DNA of 64,000 bases from CAMCXT01 sp040403315 (GTDB lineage: Bacteria; Bacteroidota; Bacteroidia; M30B66), in the NCBI GenBank assembly GCA_040403315.1, contig JBBAKX010000008.1, forward strand, positions 1 to 64,000. The letters are read 5' to 3'. A program made the position numbers and the translations under genes. Positions 33,792 through 43,344 of the stretch are shown here, piece after piece (positions within the stretch are counted from its first letter, which is position 1; the number at the start of each line of letters is the position of its first letter). The notes beneath the pieces were generated by a model, which did not search any database, was not told the DNA's origin, and saw only the letters and a program-made list of their open reading frames with translations.

Positions 33792-33841
33792 TACGGAATA
33801 TTAATTTTGCCTCCTGCCCATTTCTGGGCGGGAAATCTTCC

Positions 33842-33849
33842 TACATTTG
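33842..33849 (+). promoter_or_regulatory. -7 promoter box of guaB
   Basis: TACATTTG is a full match to TAnnTTTG. It overlaps a TTG that would be an alternative guaB start, so the true start must be the ATG at 33886. A hairpin CCTGCCCA/TGGGCGGG lies just upstream (33813-33832) and a small TCGGG/CCCGA hairpin lies in the leader; neither has a T-run. Confidence 0.6.
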
Positions 33850-33885
33850 CGCGCAATTCGGGACAAACCCCGACACCCGGTTGCC

Positions 33886-35349
33886 ATGAATAGCCCATTC
33901 CAGATTAGCGAAGGCCTTACGTACGATGATGTTCTTCTCGTACCCGATTATTCCGAAGTTTTACCGCGCGAAACAGACATCAGTTCTTGGTTTACTAAGA
34001 AAATCAAACTGAATGTTCCAATTGTTTCTGCTGCAATGGATACCGTTACCGAGTCGGCTTTAGCAATTGCGATTGCTCAAGAAGGAGGGATTGGCGTTTT
34101 GCATAAAAACATGCCGATTGCTCAACAAGCAGCTGAAGTAAAAAAAGTGAAGCGTTCCGAAAGCGGCATGATCATCGATCCAGTAGTTTTATCAGAAACC
34201 GCTGTAGTTTCCGATGCACTTGCCCTCATGAAGGAATACAAAATCGGTGGAATTCCAGTTGTTGATGAACAAAGAAAACTAGTCGGAATCATTACCAACA
34301 GAGATCTTCGATTCGAAAAGCATTTCAATAAACCAGTGCGTGAGGTGATGACTTCAGAGCACTTGATCACAACTACAGAAACGAATCTTACCAAAGCAGA
34401 GGCAATGCTGCAAGATTATAAAATTGAAAAGTTGCCAGTAGTAGATTCAGATTATCGATTGGTTGGATTGATCACTTACAAAGACATCATTAAAAATAAG
34501 CTACGACCGAATGCCTGCAAAGATGATTTTGGCCGCCTCCGTGTTGCCGCTGCCGTTGGTGTTACAGCCGATACACTCGAAAGGATAGAAGCGTTGAAAA
34601 ATGCCGGTGTTGATGCAATTATTATCGATACAGCGCACGGGCATTCGAAAGGCGTAGTTCAAATGCTGAAGAACGTAAAAACCAAGTGGCCCGACTTACA
34701 GGTTGTTGTTGGGAATATTGCCACTCCAGAAGCAGCATTGATGCTCGTTGAAGCAGGTGCAGATGCTGTTAAAGTAGGAATCGGACCAGGCTCTATTTGC
34801 ACAACCCGCGTAATTGCTGGTGTTGGCGTTCCTCAGTTTACCGCTGTGGTAGATGTAGCGCATGCTTTGAAAGGATCGGGAGTTCCCGTTATTGCAGATG
34901 GAGGCATCCGATTTTCGGGCGATTTAGTAAAAGCTTTAGCAGGCGGTGCTTCAAGTATCATGGCAGGTTCATTGTTCGCTGGAACAGAGGAATCTCCGGG
35001 AGAAACGATAATTTACGAAGGACGAAAGTTCAAATCTTATCGCGGTATGGGATCTATCGAAGCTATGCAAACTGGTTCGAAGGATCGCTATTTCCAAGAT
35101 GCAGAAGATGACATCAAGAAACTCGTACCTGAAGGCATCGTTGGTCAAGTGCCTTTCAAAGGAACATTGAGTGAGGTTCTATATCAGTTTGTAGGTGGCT
35201 TGCGCGCTGGTATGGGTTACTGCGGAGCAAAAGACATTACAGCTTTACAAACCAAGAAATTCATACGAATTACTTCAGCAGGCGTTCGCGAAAGTCATCC
35301 GCACGACGTAACCGTTACCCGAGAGGCTCCAAATTATTCAAGTAGATAA
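33886..35349 (+). CDS. guaB: Inosine-5'-monophosphate dehydrogenase
   Basis: 487 residues from the ATG at 33886, the family's usual length. It oxidises IMP to XMP with NAD+, the rate-limiting step to GTP. The TIM barrel is split by two CBS domains at about 96-150 and 157-210. The catalytic Cys305 lies in GIGPGSICTTR, and the flap region has SKDRYFQD. SYRGMGSIEAM and the monovalent cation loop are intact. The gene stands alone between the M16 pair and a membrane protein on the other strand. Confidence 0.96.
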   Translation: MNSPFQISEGLTYDDVLLVPDYSEVLPRETDISSWFTKKIKLNVPIVSAAMDTVTESALAIAIAQEGGIGVLHKNMPIAQQAAEVKKVKRSESGMIIDPVVLSETAVVSDALALMKEYKIGGIPVVDEQRKLVGIITNRDLRFEKHFNKPVREVMTSEHLITTTETNLTKAEAMLQDYKIEKLPVVDSDYRLVGLITYKDIIKNKLRPNACKDDFGRLRVAAAVGVTADTLERIEALKNAGVDAIIIDTAHGHSKGVVQMLKNVKTKWPDLQVVVGNIATPEAALMLVEAGADAVKVGIGPGSICTTRVIAGVGVPQFTAVVDVAHALKGSGVPVIADGGIRFSGDLVKALAGGASSIMAGSLFAGTEESPGETIIYEGRKFKSYRGMGSIEAMQTGSKDRYFQDAEDDIKKLVPEGIVGQVPFKGTLSEVLYQFVGGLRAGMGYCGAKDITALQTKKFIRITSAGVRESHPHDVTVTREAPNYSSR

Positions 35350-35373
35350 TTCTAGGATAAAATCGATTCGGAA

Positions 35374-36258
35374 TTAAAACCGAATACCGTTGTTGAGAAA
35401 GATTTTCATCAGAATCAACACAGACGAAAGCACAATAAGAAACTTGTTTTCTATCTGACCAGTTTCTGGCAGTCGATAGATCATGATCATCCTGTTTTTC
35501 ATGCCATTTATAAACAATGAGATGATCATGATTAACATGGTACTCACGCTCGCCAAATTGAGAATAAATGATCCATCGCTGAAATAGATCATGGTTATTC
35601 CTGAACAAATGAGATATGGCAACAAAACAGTTTGAAAAAGGTAAACGATCCTGTTTTCATTTTTGTTGATATGGTTCGTACTGTTGGTGATTTGAATGAA
35701 TGGTTTAGCAGCAAAAAAGCCTAGATAAATCAACAATAAGGAAGCTAAAATTGAAAAAATCAATTTGGTGAAATCTTCAACGTACATGTAGTCGGCAACA
35801 ATTCCTAAATAAGAAGCATTAATACCCTGCGAGTTCGCTTTTATCGGCATCAATACCAATTGAACAGCAAAAAAATTGATATAGTGAATGCCTAACCAAA
35901 GCCAGAATAATTTTAACATACCGGGCCTCTTTCTGTAAAGTCGCTGTATTGCAAATGCTATCAAACCAGCAACTAAACAAAAAATTGGGCCTGAAGAAAA
36001 TGTCTTTAATACAGGCGCAGTTTCCCAAAGTGAATAATCTTGGGTAAATTCAACTTTGAAAAAATAGAGTTTGTAGAATAGGTTGTTACGCTTTGCAAAA
36101 ACTGCTGTTACAAGATAAAAGGAGATAAACACAATTGCGACTGAAGCCATGTAGGCAACCGAAGAATTGATGATTCTATTGTTTCTTTCTTGTTCTGTTG
36201 AATTGACTTTTCCGGGTAATTTCTCGGTAAAGTCAATGATTCCATCGCCAGTTTCCAT
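35374..36258 (-). CDS. Multi-pass membrane protein of unknown function
   Basis: 294 residues with about seven predicted membrane segments, near 36-56, 88-108, 117-137, 163-187, 207-227, 231-250 and 269-287. The N-terminal 30 residues are polar and acidic (GDGIIDFTEKLPGK). I see no catalytic motif or known transporter signature; the general look is of the Yip1 or YIP-like integral membrane proteins, but this is weak. It is convergent with guaB (24 bases between stops) and transcribed away from the chaperone gene at 36418. Confidence 0.6.
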   Translation of the reverse strand: METGDGIIDFTEKLPGKVNSTEQERNNRIINSSVAYMASVAIVFISFYLVTAVFAKRNNLFYKLYFFKVEFTQDYSLWETAPVLKTFSSGPIFCLVAGLIAFAIQRLYRKRPGMLKLFWLWLGIHYINFFAVQLVLMPIKANSQGINASYLGIVADYMYVEDFTKLIFSILASLLLIYLGFFAAKPFIQITNSTNHINKNENRIVYLFQTVLLPYLICSGITMIYFSDGSFILNLASVSTMLIMIISLFINGMKNRMIMIYRLPETGQIENKFLIVLSSVLILMKIFLNNGIRF

Positions 36259-36367
36259 TGCAATTCAGAAGGGTGTGTGCGCAAATATATCGTTATTTTT
36301 TTCTTAAAAACACCATGAGCTAGGTAACGAATGGATCTATTTGGTTCATGATTAAACTAAAATTTGT

Positions 36368-36398
36368 TTTGTTAAATGCTGGTCTTCTGCTAATTTCG
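36368..36398 (+). promoter_or_regulatory. Promoter of the PPIase gene at 36418
   Basis: TTTG (36368-36371), 19 bases, then TAATTTCG (36391-36398). Spacing is exact, and the -7 box carries the TTCG variant. Confidence 0.6.
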
Positions 36399-36417
36399 CA
36401 CGCTCTTAATAAAAGAT

Positions 36418-38460
36418 ATGTATCGTAAATTCAGTATTTTGGGTCTTGGGCTCATCATGGCCTGCTCTACACTTGTAGCCCAGACCGCAGGAAAGAAACC
36501 TGCTGCAGGGAAAAAGAACACTGTTCCTACAGTTATTGCCTCGCCTCCGCCTCAGATAGAAATTGTTGATCCTGTTCTTCTTACCGTTGGTGGAGATGAG
36601 GTAACTAAAAGTGAATTCGAAAGCATTTACCGAAAAAACAACCCGAAAGACAGTCCAAATGACCGCAAAGCGCTTGAAGACTACTTGGAGTTGTTCATAA
36701 ACTTTAAGTTGAAAGTAAAGGCTGCAAAGGTTGTTGGGAAAGACACCACCAAAGCTTTTATCAACGAATTGAAAGGTTACCGTCGTCAATTGGCTCAACC
36801 CTACTTGTCGGATAAAGACGTGAATGAAAAGCTTATTGAAGAAGCTTACGAACGCATGAAAAAAGACGTTCGTGCAAGTCATATCCTGATTAAACTTGGA
36901 ACAGATCCAACACCGAAAGATACCCTTGCAGCTTACAACAAGGCTTTGTCAATTCGAAATAGATTAATCAAAGGTGAAAACTTTGCCGATTTAGCTCGTC
37001 AGAATTCCGACGACCCATCAGGACAGCAAAATGGCGGAGATCTTGGCTATTTTACTTCAATGATGATGGTTTATCCATTCGAAAATGCTGCTTACAGTAC
37101 TTCGATTGGCCAAATTACTTTCCCCGTTCGCACCCGTTTTGGATACCATATCCTTAAAGTAACAGATATGCGTGACGCTCAAGGACAAGTAAAAGCAGCT
37201 CACATCATGGTGAAAATTGCTGATGGTGCTCCCGACTCGGTTGTAGCTTCAAGCAAAAAGAAGATAGAAGAACTACTTGCAAAAGCTCGTAACGGTGAAG
37301 ATTTTGGCGTATTGGCTCAGAATTTCTCCGACGATCGTACTTCTGGGAAAACGGGTGGTCAGCTTCCATGGTTTGGAACTGGTAAAATGGTTCCTGAATT
37401 TGAAAAAGCTGCATTCGAACTAAAAGAGAATAACCTGATTTCTGAACCTATTCGTTCGCCATATGGTTGGCACATCATCAAGCGCCTCGATCGCAAAGGC
37501 ATACAAACTTTTGATGAAGTAAAAGCAGAATTGAAACAAAAAATTACAAAGGATTCACGTTCTCAAGTAAGCCGCAATACTGTTATCGCTAGAGTGAAGA
37601 AAGAAAACAATTTCACAGAAGATCCTAAATCTTTAGATGAATTAATTTTGAAAATAGACACTTCGTATATCAATGGAAAATGGTCGAATGCAACGGTGGC
37701 TGGCCTTACCAAAAAACTATTTTCTATTGGCACTGAAATTTATACTCAAGCCGACTTCGCTAAATTTTTAGTTGACAATCAAACAAAACAGCCCAAAGAA
37801 TCAACCGTTGAAGGTTTGATTCGCAAGGCTTACGATGGTTATAAGATTGATAAAATCATCAACTACGAAGATGCAAGATTAGAACAAAAATATCCTGATT
37901 TCCGATTGTTGATGAACGAATACCGCGATGGAATTCTACTTTTCGAAATCACTGATGAAAATGTATGGTCGAAAGCCATTCGTGATAGCTCAGGATTGAA
38001 AAACTTCCACGATCAAAACCGCGCAAAATACATGTGGGGCGAACGCACAGACGCAATCATCTACAAAATTAAGGATGTAAAAGTTGCCTCGAAAACACGT
38101 AAAATGATTGAAAAACGTTCGAAGAAAGGCTACACTAACGACGACATTACCAAAGCAATCAATGAAATTTCGTTGTTGAATCTTCAAATCGAAGAAGGCG
38201 TTTATTCTAAAGGCGATAATGAACTAATTGATGCACAAACTTGGAAAGTTGGCGTCTCAGAAAATAAGGTAAATGCCGATGGAACTGTAACATTCATCGA
38301 GTACAAAAAAGTGATGGAACCAATGCCGAAATCACTTTCTGAAGCGCGTGGATTGATCACCGCCGATTACCAAACTTCTTTGGAGCAAGATTGGATAAAA
38401 GAGCTTCGTGCAAAATACAAAGTGGAAGTAAACAAAGAAATTTTCAATTCCATCAAGTAA
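36418..38460 (+). CDS. Periplasmic peptidyl-prolyl isomerase with two parvulin domains (SurA/PpiC-like)
   Basis: 680 residues. The signal peptide is cleaved near LVAQ (22). A proline-rich linker is followed by a SurA-like helical N-domain (about 50-145). Two rotamase domains come next, at about 150-245 (VRASHILIKL...FGYHILKVTD) and 255-365 (VKAAHIMVKI...YGWHIIKRL). A long C-terminal region of 300 residues has no motif I know. It presumably helps outer-membrane proteins fold on their way to the Bam complex. It is the first of three such genes in a row and has its own promoter and terminator. Confidence 0.85.
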   Translation: MYRKFSILGLGLIMACSTLVAQTAGKKPAAGKKNTVPTVIASPPPQIEIVDPVLLTVGGDEVTKSEFESIYRKNNPKDSPNDRKALEDYLELFINFKLKVKAAKVVGKDTTKAFINELKGYRRQLAQPYLSDKDVNEKLIEEAYERMKKDVRASHILIKLGTDPTPKDTLAAYNKALSIRNRLIKGENFADLARQNSDDPSGQQNGGDLGYFTSMMMVYPFENAAYSTSIGQITFPVRTRFGYHILKVTDMRDAQGQVKAAHIMVKIADGAPDSVVASSKKKIEELLAKARNGEDFGVLAQNFSDDRTSGKTGGQLPWFGTGKMVPEFEKAAFELKENNLISEPIRSPYGWHIIKRLDRKGIQTFDEVKAELKQKITKDSRSQVSRNTVIARVKKENNFTEDPKSLDELILKIDTSYINGKWSNATVAGLTKKLFSIGTEIYTQADFAKFLVDNQTKQPKESTVEGLIRKAYDGYKIDKIINYEDARLEQKYPDFRLLMNEYRDGILLFEITDENVWSKAIRDSSGLKNFHDQNRAKYMWGERTDAIIYKIKDVKVASKTRKMIEKRSKKGYTNDDITKAINEISLLNLQIEEGVYSKGDNELIDAQTWKVGVSENKVNADGTVTFIEYKKVMEPMPKSLSEARGLITADYQTSLEQDWIKELRAKYKVEVNKEIFNSIK

Positions 38461-38480
38461 TCAGAATCGAAATTTAACGA

Positions 38481-38515
38481 AAGCCCGGTTGGATTTTTTT
38501 CATCCGGGCTTTTTT
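38481..38515 (+). terminator. Rho-independent terminator after the first PPIase gene
   Basis: AAGCCCGG (38481-38488) pairs with CCGGGCTT (38504-38511), loop about 15 bases, and T-run to 38515. Confidence 0.85.
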
Positions 38516-38534
38516 CTGCATCCTTGTTTCTTTG

Positions 38535-38542
38535 TAGTTTCG
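38535..38542 (+). promoter_or_regulatory. Probable -7 box of the second PPIase-like gene
   Basis: TAGTTTCG (TTCG variant) ends 7 bases before the ATG at 38550. Only T-rich sequence from the terminator tail lies at the -33 position. Confidence 0.4.
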
Positions 38543-38549
38543 TTCCCCA

Positions 38550-39404
38550 ATGCGATTCCCACTATTTATCCTCATCAGTATTGCTTTTTTCATCGGTGCT
38601 TGCGGTGGAAACGATGCATCTAAAGATGCCGTAGCAAAGGTGTACGATAAGTATTTGTATAAGTCGGAGGTAATTCGGGCCGTTCCCTATGGTTTATTAC
38701 CCAAAGACAGCGCTCAAATTGCTCAGGAGTATATAGACCAATGGATTCGCAGAAATCTCGTCCTGAAAAGGGCAGAAAACAATCTTACCGAAGAGCAAAA
38801 AGATGTCAACCAGCAAATCGAAGACTACAGAGCTTCGTTGCTGATTTATGCATACGAACGCGAATTGGTGCGTCAAAAGCTGGATACTATTGTTTCAGAA
38901 ACGGAGATCGAAGCCTATTACAAAAGCAATCCTGCAAACTTTGAGTTGAAAAGTAACATTATTAGGCTTCGTTACATCAAGTTGCCCGTAAGTTCTCCAA
39001 ATGGCGATAAGGCAGGAAAATGGTTCAATAGCACAGTTGCATCCGATCGCAATAAACTCGAACAATACTGCAAGATGTATGCAGTCAATTACTTGCTTGA
39101 TGACGCAAATTGGCTTCTCTTCGATGATGTGCTCAAGGAAATACCAATTACTGATTACTCAATTGAAAAATTCAATCGAAATCAAAGATCGCTCGACATA
39201 AAAGATAAAGATTACCGTTACTTTGTTTCGGTTACCGGATTCTTGGTTAAAGAGAGCAGCGCACCGCTCAGTTACGAAAAGGGAAACATCCGGAATATCA
39301 TCCTTAATAAGCGTAAAATCAAGCTTGTAGAACAAATGCAGCGAGATGTTTACAATGATGCACTTAATGAAAAAGACTTTGAAATTCTACAAGTTACACG
39401 TTAA
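38550..39404 (+). CDS. SurA-N-like lipoprotein chaperone
   Basis: 284 residues. The N-terminus MRFPLFILISIAFFIGAC ends in a good lipobox (IGAC), so it is a likely lipoprotein. The rest resembles the helical core of SurA/PpiC proteins: KVYDKYLYKSEVIRAV, then a long helix with YIDQWIRRNLVLKRAENNL, and ETEIEAYYKSNPANF, which is typical just before a parvulin domain. The region after it (about 130-240) fits a degenerate or missing rotamase domain, since the usual HIL...GG...GYH signatures are absent. It overlaps the next gene by 38 bases. Confidence 0.7.
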   Translation: MRFPLFILISIAFFIGACGGNDASKDAVAKVYDKYLYKSEVIRAVPYGLLPKDSAQIAQEYIDQWIRRNLVLKRAENNLTEEQKDVNQQIEDYRASLLIYAYERELVRQKLDTIVSETEIEAYYKSNPANFELKSNIIRLRYIKLPVSSPNGDKAGKWFNSTVASDRNKLEQYCKMYAVNYLLDDANWLLFDDVLKEIPITDYSIEKFNRNQRSLDIKDKDYRYFVSVTGFLVKESSAPLSYEKGNIRNIILNKRKIKLVEQMQRDVYNDALNEKDFEILQVTR

Positions 39405-40743
39405 TATCTTTACCCTCGCAGCTTTGATAATGCTGGTTTCTGGGCAATTGAATGCTCAGCCTTCCAATGTAATGATTGATAAAATTATTGCTGTTGTGGG
39501 TGAAAAGCCAATACTTTACTCTGAGTTACAAGCACAGATTCAACAAATTCAAGCACAAAACGGTGTTGTTGATACAAGCCTGAAATGCACTATTCTTGAG
39601 GATATCATCCTTCAGAAATTACTGCTTAATCAAGCAGAAAAAGACAGTATCGAAGTTACAGATGCACAGGTTGATCAAGAATTAGACAAGAAAATTAGAT
39701 TCTTCGTGAATCAAATTGGTTCGGTTGAAGAATTGGAAAAATATCTTGGCAAGTCGATCACTCAAATCAAAGACGACTTCAAAGATCGAATCAGAGAACA
39801 ACTCCTCGTTCAGCAAATGCAATCCAAACTGGCCGGTGAAATCAAAGTGTCTCCAGCGGAGGTAAAGGAGTTCTACAACAAAATCCCTAAAGACAGTCTT
39901 CCATTTATTGAAAGTGAAATTCAAGTTGCGCAAATCCTTAGAAAACCACCAATAAACATCGCCGAAAAGGAAAGAGTTCGAAAGGAATTATCCGATATCC
40001 GCCAGAAAATTCTAGACGGAAAAAGTTTTTCTTCCATGGCAGCTTTCTACTCCGAAGATGTTGGTTCCGCTGCCAAAGGCGGAGAACTTGGATTTGTTGG
40101 TAGGGGAGACCTTGTGCCTGAATTTGAAGCAGCCGCTTTTGAACTCAAAGGCAAGGAGATTTCCCCAGTTATCGAATCGATGTATGGGTTTCATATTATC
40201 CAACTGATTGAAAGAAGAGGCGAAACCATCAATGTCCGCCATATCCTATTATCACCCAAAGCATCCGCTACTGATCTCGATAAAGCTCGAATACAACTCG
40301 ATAGTGTATTGCGTGAAGTTCGACTAGGTAACATTAGTTTCGAAGATGCTGCCAACAAATATTCCGATGATGCTGAATCCAAAAACAACGGAGGCGTTAT
40401 GGTGAATTCAGCTTCTGGATCAACATTTTTCGAGATTTCTCAAATGGATCAGAGTCTTTTCTTTGTTGTCGATAAACTCAAAGAAGGTGAAATTTCTGAT
40501 CCGGTTTTGGTTCGTGCAGGTGAAAAAAAGGAAGCCTACCGAATAGTGATGCTCCGCTCTAGAACTAAACCACACGTGGCCAATTTGGACGACGACTACC
40601 AGAAGATTATGGCGGCCGCAGAAAACGAGAAACGTGAAAAAAGAGTCCAAGATTGGATCGCTAGGAAACGTAAATCATTTTATGTTCGTATTGATCCGAT
40701 GTTTAACGAATGTGATTTCGCTAACGACTGGAAAACCCAATAA
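39367..40743 (+). CDS. surA: SurA-type periplasmic chaperone / peptidyl-prolyl isomerase
   Basis: 458 residues from the ATG at 39367, chosen because it gives a clean signal peptide (MKKTLKFYKL, cleaved near LNAQ); an ATG at 39346 adds 7 residues. The SurA_N domain follows with DKIIAVVGEKPILYSELQAQI. Two parvulin domains lie at about 180-280 (VAQILRKPP...GGELGFVGRGDLVPEFE...GFHIIQL) and 285-385 (VRHILLSP...NNGGVM). The size and domain order equal E. coli SurA (428 residues). It overlaps the lipoprotein gene, so the pair is probably made together. Confidence 0.88.
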   Translation: MKKTLKFYKLHVNIFTLAALIMLVSGQLNAQPSNVMIDKIIAVVGEKPILYSELQAQIQQIQAQNGVVDTSLKCTILEDIILQKLLLNQAEKDSIEVTDAQVDQELDKKIRFFVNQIGSVEELEKYLGKSITQIKDDFKDRIREQLLVQQMQSKLAGEIKVSPAEVKEFYNKIPKDSLPFIESEIQVAQILRKPPINIAEKERVRKELSDIRQKILDGKSFSSMAAFYSEDVGSAAKGGELGFVGRGDLVPEFEAAAFELKGKEISPVIESMYGFHIIQLIERRGETINVRHILLSPKASATDLDKARIQLDSVLREVRLGNISFEDAANKYSDDAESKNNGGVMVNSASGSTFFEISQMDQSLFFVVDKLKEGEISDPVLVRAGEKKEAYRIVMLRSRTKPHVANLDDDYQKIMAAAENEKREKRVQDWIARKRKSFYVRIDPMFNECDFANDWKTQ

Positions 40744-40763
40744 ATTCAATATCATCTAAAGAT

Positions 40764-41735
40764 ATGCAACAGAAATTTGCTTCCGATGTGGAAGCTATAA
40801 ACGGACTAAAGGATGCTTACATTCGCCTGAATGCCGAAATCGGCAAAGTGGTTATTGGGCAAGATGATGTAGTAAAAGATGTTATCATTTCAATCTTCAG
40901 CAGAGGTCACTGTTTACTTGTGGGAGTGCCTGGTTTGGCTAAAACATTGCTTGTAACCACCATTTCAAAAGTGCTCGGTTTAGATTACAACCGAATCCAG
41001 TTTACGCCCGATTTGATGCCTTCGGATATCGTTGGAACAGAAATTTTGGATGAAAATCGACAGTTCAAGTTCATTAAAGGCCCTTTGTTCGCGAATATCA
41101 TTTTGGCGGATGAGATCAATCGTACACCTCCTAAAACGCAAGCCGCACTTCTTGAAGCTATGCAAGAAAAAGCAATCACTGCTGCTGGTAAGCGTTACGA
41201 GCTTGGTAAGCCTTTTTTCGTTTTAGCAACCCAAAATCCAATTGAGCAGGAAGGAACCTACCCGCTTCCTGAAGCTCAACTCGACCGTTTTATGTTCAAT
41301 ATTTGGGTCGATTATCCTTCCTTGGAGGATGAAATTCGAGTAGTGAAAAGCACAACTTCGGATGAGCAAATTGAACTAAGATCAATTCTTTCTTCTGATG
41401 AAATCTTGTTTTACCAAGATCTTGTGCGCAGAATTCCGGTATCAGACAATGTACTTGAATATGCAGTGAAGCTTGCCGTAAAAACCCGAGCCAATTCAGG
41501 TCACGCAACAGAAATGGTGAAGAAGTATCTCGCTTGGGGTGCTGGTCCACGTGCCTCTCAGTTCTTGGTTCTTGGTGCAAAATGCCATGCAGCCATCCGA
41601 GGAAAATACTCCCCAGATATTGAAGATGTGAATGCTGTCGCAACTGCAATCCTTCGTCACCGTATTATTAGAAATTACAAAGCTGAAGCTGAAGGAATTT
41701 CAGTGGAGAAAATCATTGCTTCATTGCTAGACTAA
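40764..41735 (+). CDS. MoxR family AAA+ ATPase
   Basis: 323 residues. Walker A GVPGLAKT at 54-61, Walker B ILADEINR with Asp116-Glu117, sensor 1 LATQNPIEQEGTYPLPEAQLDRF, and the C-terminal lid with RASQFLVLGAKCHAAI. MoxR proteins are chaperone-like ATPases that usually work with von Willebrand A-domain partners. No DUF58 or VWA gene follows here; a terminator comes next. It is 20 bases after surA, so expression is probably linked to the chaperone genes. Confidence 0.93.
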   Translation: MQQKFASDVEAINGLKDAYIRLNAEIGKVVIGQDDVVKDVIISIFSRGHCLLVGVPGLAKTLLVTTISKVLGLDYNRIQFTPDLMPSDIVGTEILDENRQFKFIKGPLFANIILADEINRTPPKTQAALLEAMQEKAITAAGKRYELGKPFFVLATQNPIEQEGTYPLPEAQLDRFMFNIWVDYPSLEDEIRVVKSTTSDEQIELRSILSSDEILFYQDLVRRIPVSDNVLEYAVKLAVKTRANSGHATEMVKKYLAWGAGPRASQFLVLGAKCHAAIRGKYSPDIEDVNAVATAILRHRIIRNYKAEAEGISVEKIIASLLD

Positions 41736-41756
41736 CTTCAATCAAGTTCCAAAGAA

Positions 41757-41793
41757 AAAGGGCTGCTCTGAAACATTCAAAGCAGCCCTTTTT
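41757..41793. terminator. Bidirectional terminator between moxR-type gene and gap
   Basis: AAAGGGCTGCT (41757-41767) pairs with AGCAGCCCTTT (41781-41791). A T-run follows on the plus strand (to 41793), and an A-run precedes it (T-run on minus), so it can serve both convergent genes. Confidence 0.88.
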
Positions 41794-41812
41794 GTGAGTT
41801 ATTCTTTACAGA

Positions 41813-43285
41813 TTAATAGTAGGTAAGACGAATTACTTCAGCCAAGTATTTCGCAAAACGAACAACCTGACGGGTATAGCCATATTCATTGTCGTACCAA
41901 ACATACAATACAATCGATTTGTTGTCGTCAGAAACAATGGTGGCAGGGCTATCTACAATCGATGCACATGAGTTGCCTACAAGATCAGAGGAAACTAGTT
42001 CCTGCGACATCGAAAATTGAATCTGTTCAACCAAATCGCCTTTTAATGCAGCATTGCGAAGTAAACTGTTGAGGTCATCTTTCGATGTTGCTGATTCAAT
42101 TTTAAGGTTCAAAATTGCCAAAGAAACATTCGGCACTGGAACACGCACTGCATTAGAAGTTAATTTCCCAGCTAGCTCAGGAATAACTTTAGAAACGGCA
42201 CTTCCTGCACCGGTTTCTGTAATAACCATGTTTAATGCTGCAGCACGACCACGGCGGTATTTCTTGTGGTAATTGTCCAACAAGTTTTGGTCGTTGGTAT
42301 AAGCGTGAATAGTTTCGATGTGCCCACTTACAATGCCTAAATTTTTCTGAATCACTTTCAAAACCGGCACAATAGCATTAGTAGTGCATGATGCAGCTGA
42401 GAAAATTGTTTCGTTGTCTTTGTCAGCCGACGACTGATTTACTCCATAAACGATGTTCGGAATATCGCCTTTGCCTGGAGCAGTCAGCAACACTTTTGAA
42501 ATTCCTTGTGATTTTAAATGCTCCGATAAGCCTTTTCTGTCGCGGGTTACACCTGTATTGTCGATCAATAACGCATTTTCAATTCCATATGCATGGTAGT
42601 CAACCATAGCAGGATCAGAAGCAGCGATCATTTTAACTGTATGGCCGTTAATAATCAACGCCTTATTCTCAAGATCTTCAATGATAGTTCCTGGGAAAGG
42701 ACCGTGAACAGAATCAGTACGAAGCAATGCAGCTCTCTTGGTAATGTCTTCATCCGAATTGCTTCGTGTAACAATTGCACGTAAACGAAGTTGCTCTCCT
42801 TTTCCTGCTTGCGCAATGATTTCACGAGCTGCAATTCGGCCAATTCGACCAAATCCATAAAGCACAACATCTTTAGGAGTTAATACACGTTTGTCGTTGC
42901 CAAGAAATGCTGAAAGTTTATCGTTGATGAATTCAACCGATGAAGGGTAAAGCGCCTTTTCGTTAAGCCATTCTGTTGCCAAACGACCGATATCAATTCT
43001 TGAAGGAGCAATCTCTTTGTTGAAGATTTCACGTGCCAAAACGATCGTATCTTGAATCGCAATCGGTCGGCCAACAATTGTTCTTGCGTAATTGTGAAGG
43101 TTTAGGATTTCACTTGCACTTCTGTCTACCAACTGATTACGGAAAATTACCAATTCGATGCTTTTTTCGAACCATAACTGACCAACGATGTGTATCAGTT
43201 CAATGGCAGCTTTTTCGTCCTGAATCCACTCTTGTAACTCAGTTTCGTAATTGTTTGGAAGTACTCCCGAACCGTTTTGTGACAT
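41813..43285 (-). CDS. gap: Glyceraldehyde-3-phosphate dehydrogenase, long form
   Basis: 490 residues, against about 335 for the common GAPDH. An N-terminal extension of roughly 135 residues, mostly helical, precedes the Rossmann motif GFGRIG (144-149). The catalytic Cys300 lies in ASCTTNAI, and ETIHAYTNDQNLLD and VWYDNEYGYTRQVV are present. This is the long GAPDH group also found in Vibrio and other Bacteroidota. It catalyses the glyceraldehyde-3-phosphate/1,3-bisphosphoglycerate step; the role of the extension is unknown. With pckA (60101) it may work in the gluconeogenic direction, which is inference. No other GAPDH gene lies in the window. Confidence 0.9.
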   Translation of the reverse strand: MSQNGSGVLPNNYETELQEWIQDEKAAIELIHIVGQLWFEKSIELVIFRNQLVDRSASEILNLHNYARTIVGRPIAIQDTIVLAREIFNKEIAPSRIDIGRLATEWLNEKALYPSSVEFINDKLSAFLGNDKRVLTPKDVVLYGFGRIGRIAAREIIAQAGKGEQLRLRAIVTRSNSDEDITKRAALLRTDSVHGPFPGTIIEDLENKALIINGHTVKMIAASDPAMVDYHAYGIENALLIDNTGVTRDRKGLSEHLKSQGISKVLLTAPGKGDIPNIVYGVNQSSADKDNETIFSAASCTTNAIVPVLKVIQKNLGIVSGHIETIHAYTNDQNLLDNYHKKYRRGRAAALNMVITETGAGSAVSKVIPELAGKLTSNAVRVPVPNVSLAILNLKIESATSKDDLNSLLRNAALKGDLVEQIQFSMSQELVSSDLVGNSCASIVDSPATIVSDDNKSIVLYVWYDNEYGYTRQVVRFAKYLAEVIRLTYY

Positions 43286-43344
43286 ATGAAAGGGCTTTAA
43301 ATATTGCGTCGTGAAATTAGCAATTTACACTCCCAATCGATCAC

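Noticed and set aside
33813..33832. Hairpin CCTGCCCA/TGGGCGGG as a terminator of the M16 operon
   Set aside because: No T-run follows on either strand, so intrinsic termination is not supported.
33847..33885. guaB start at TTG 33847
   Set aside because: The TTG is part of the promoter box TACATTTG, and the extra 13 residues are not found in the family.
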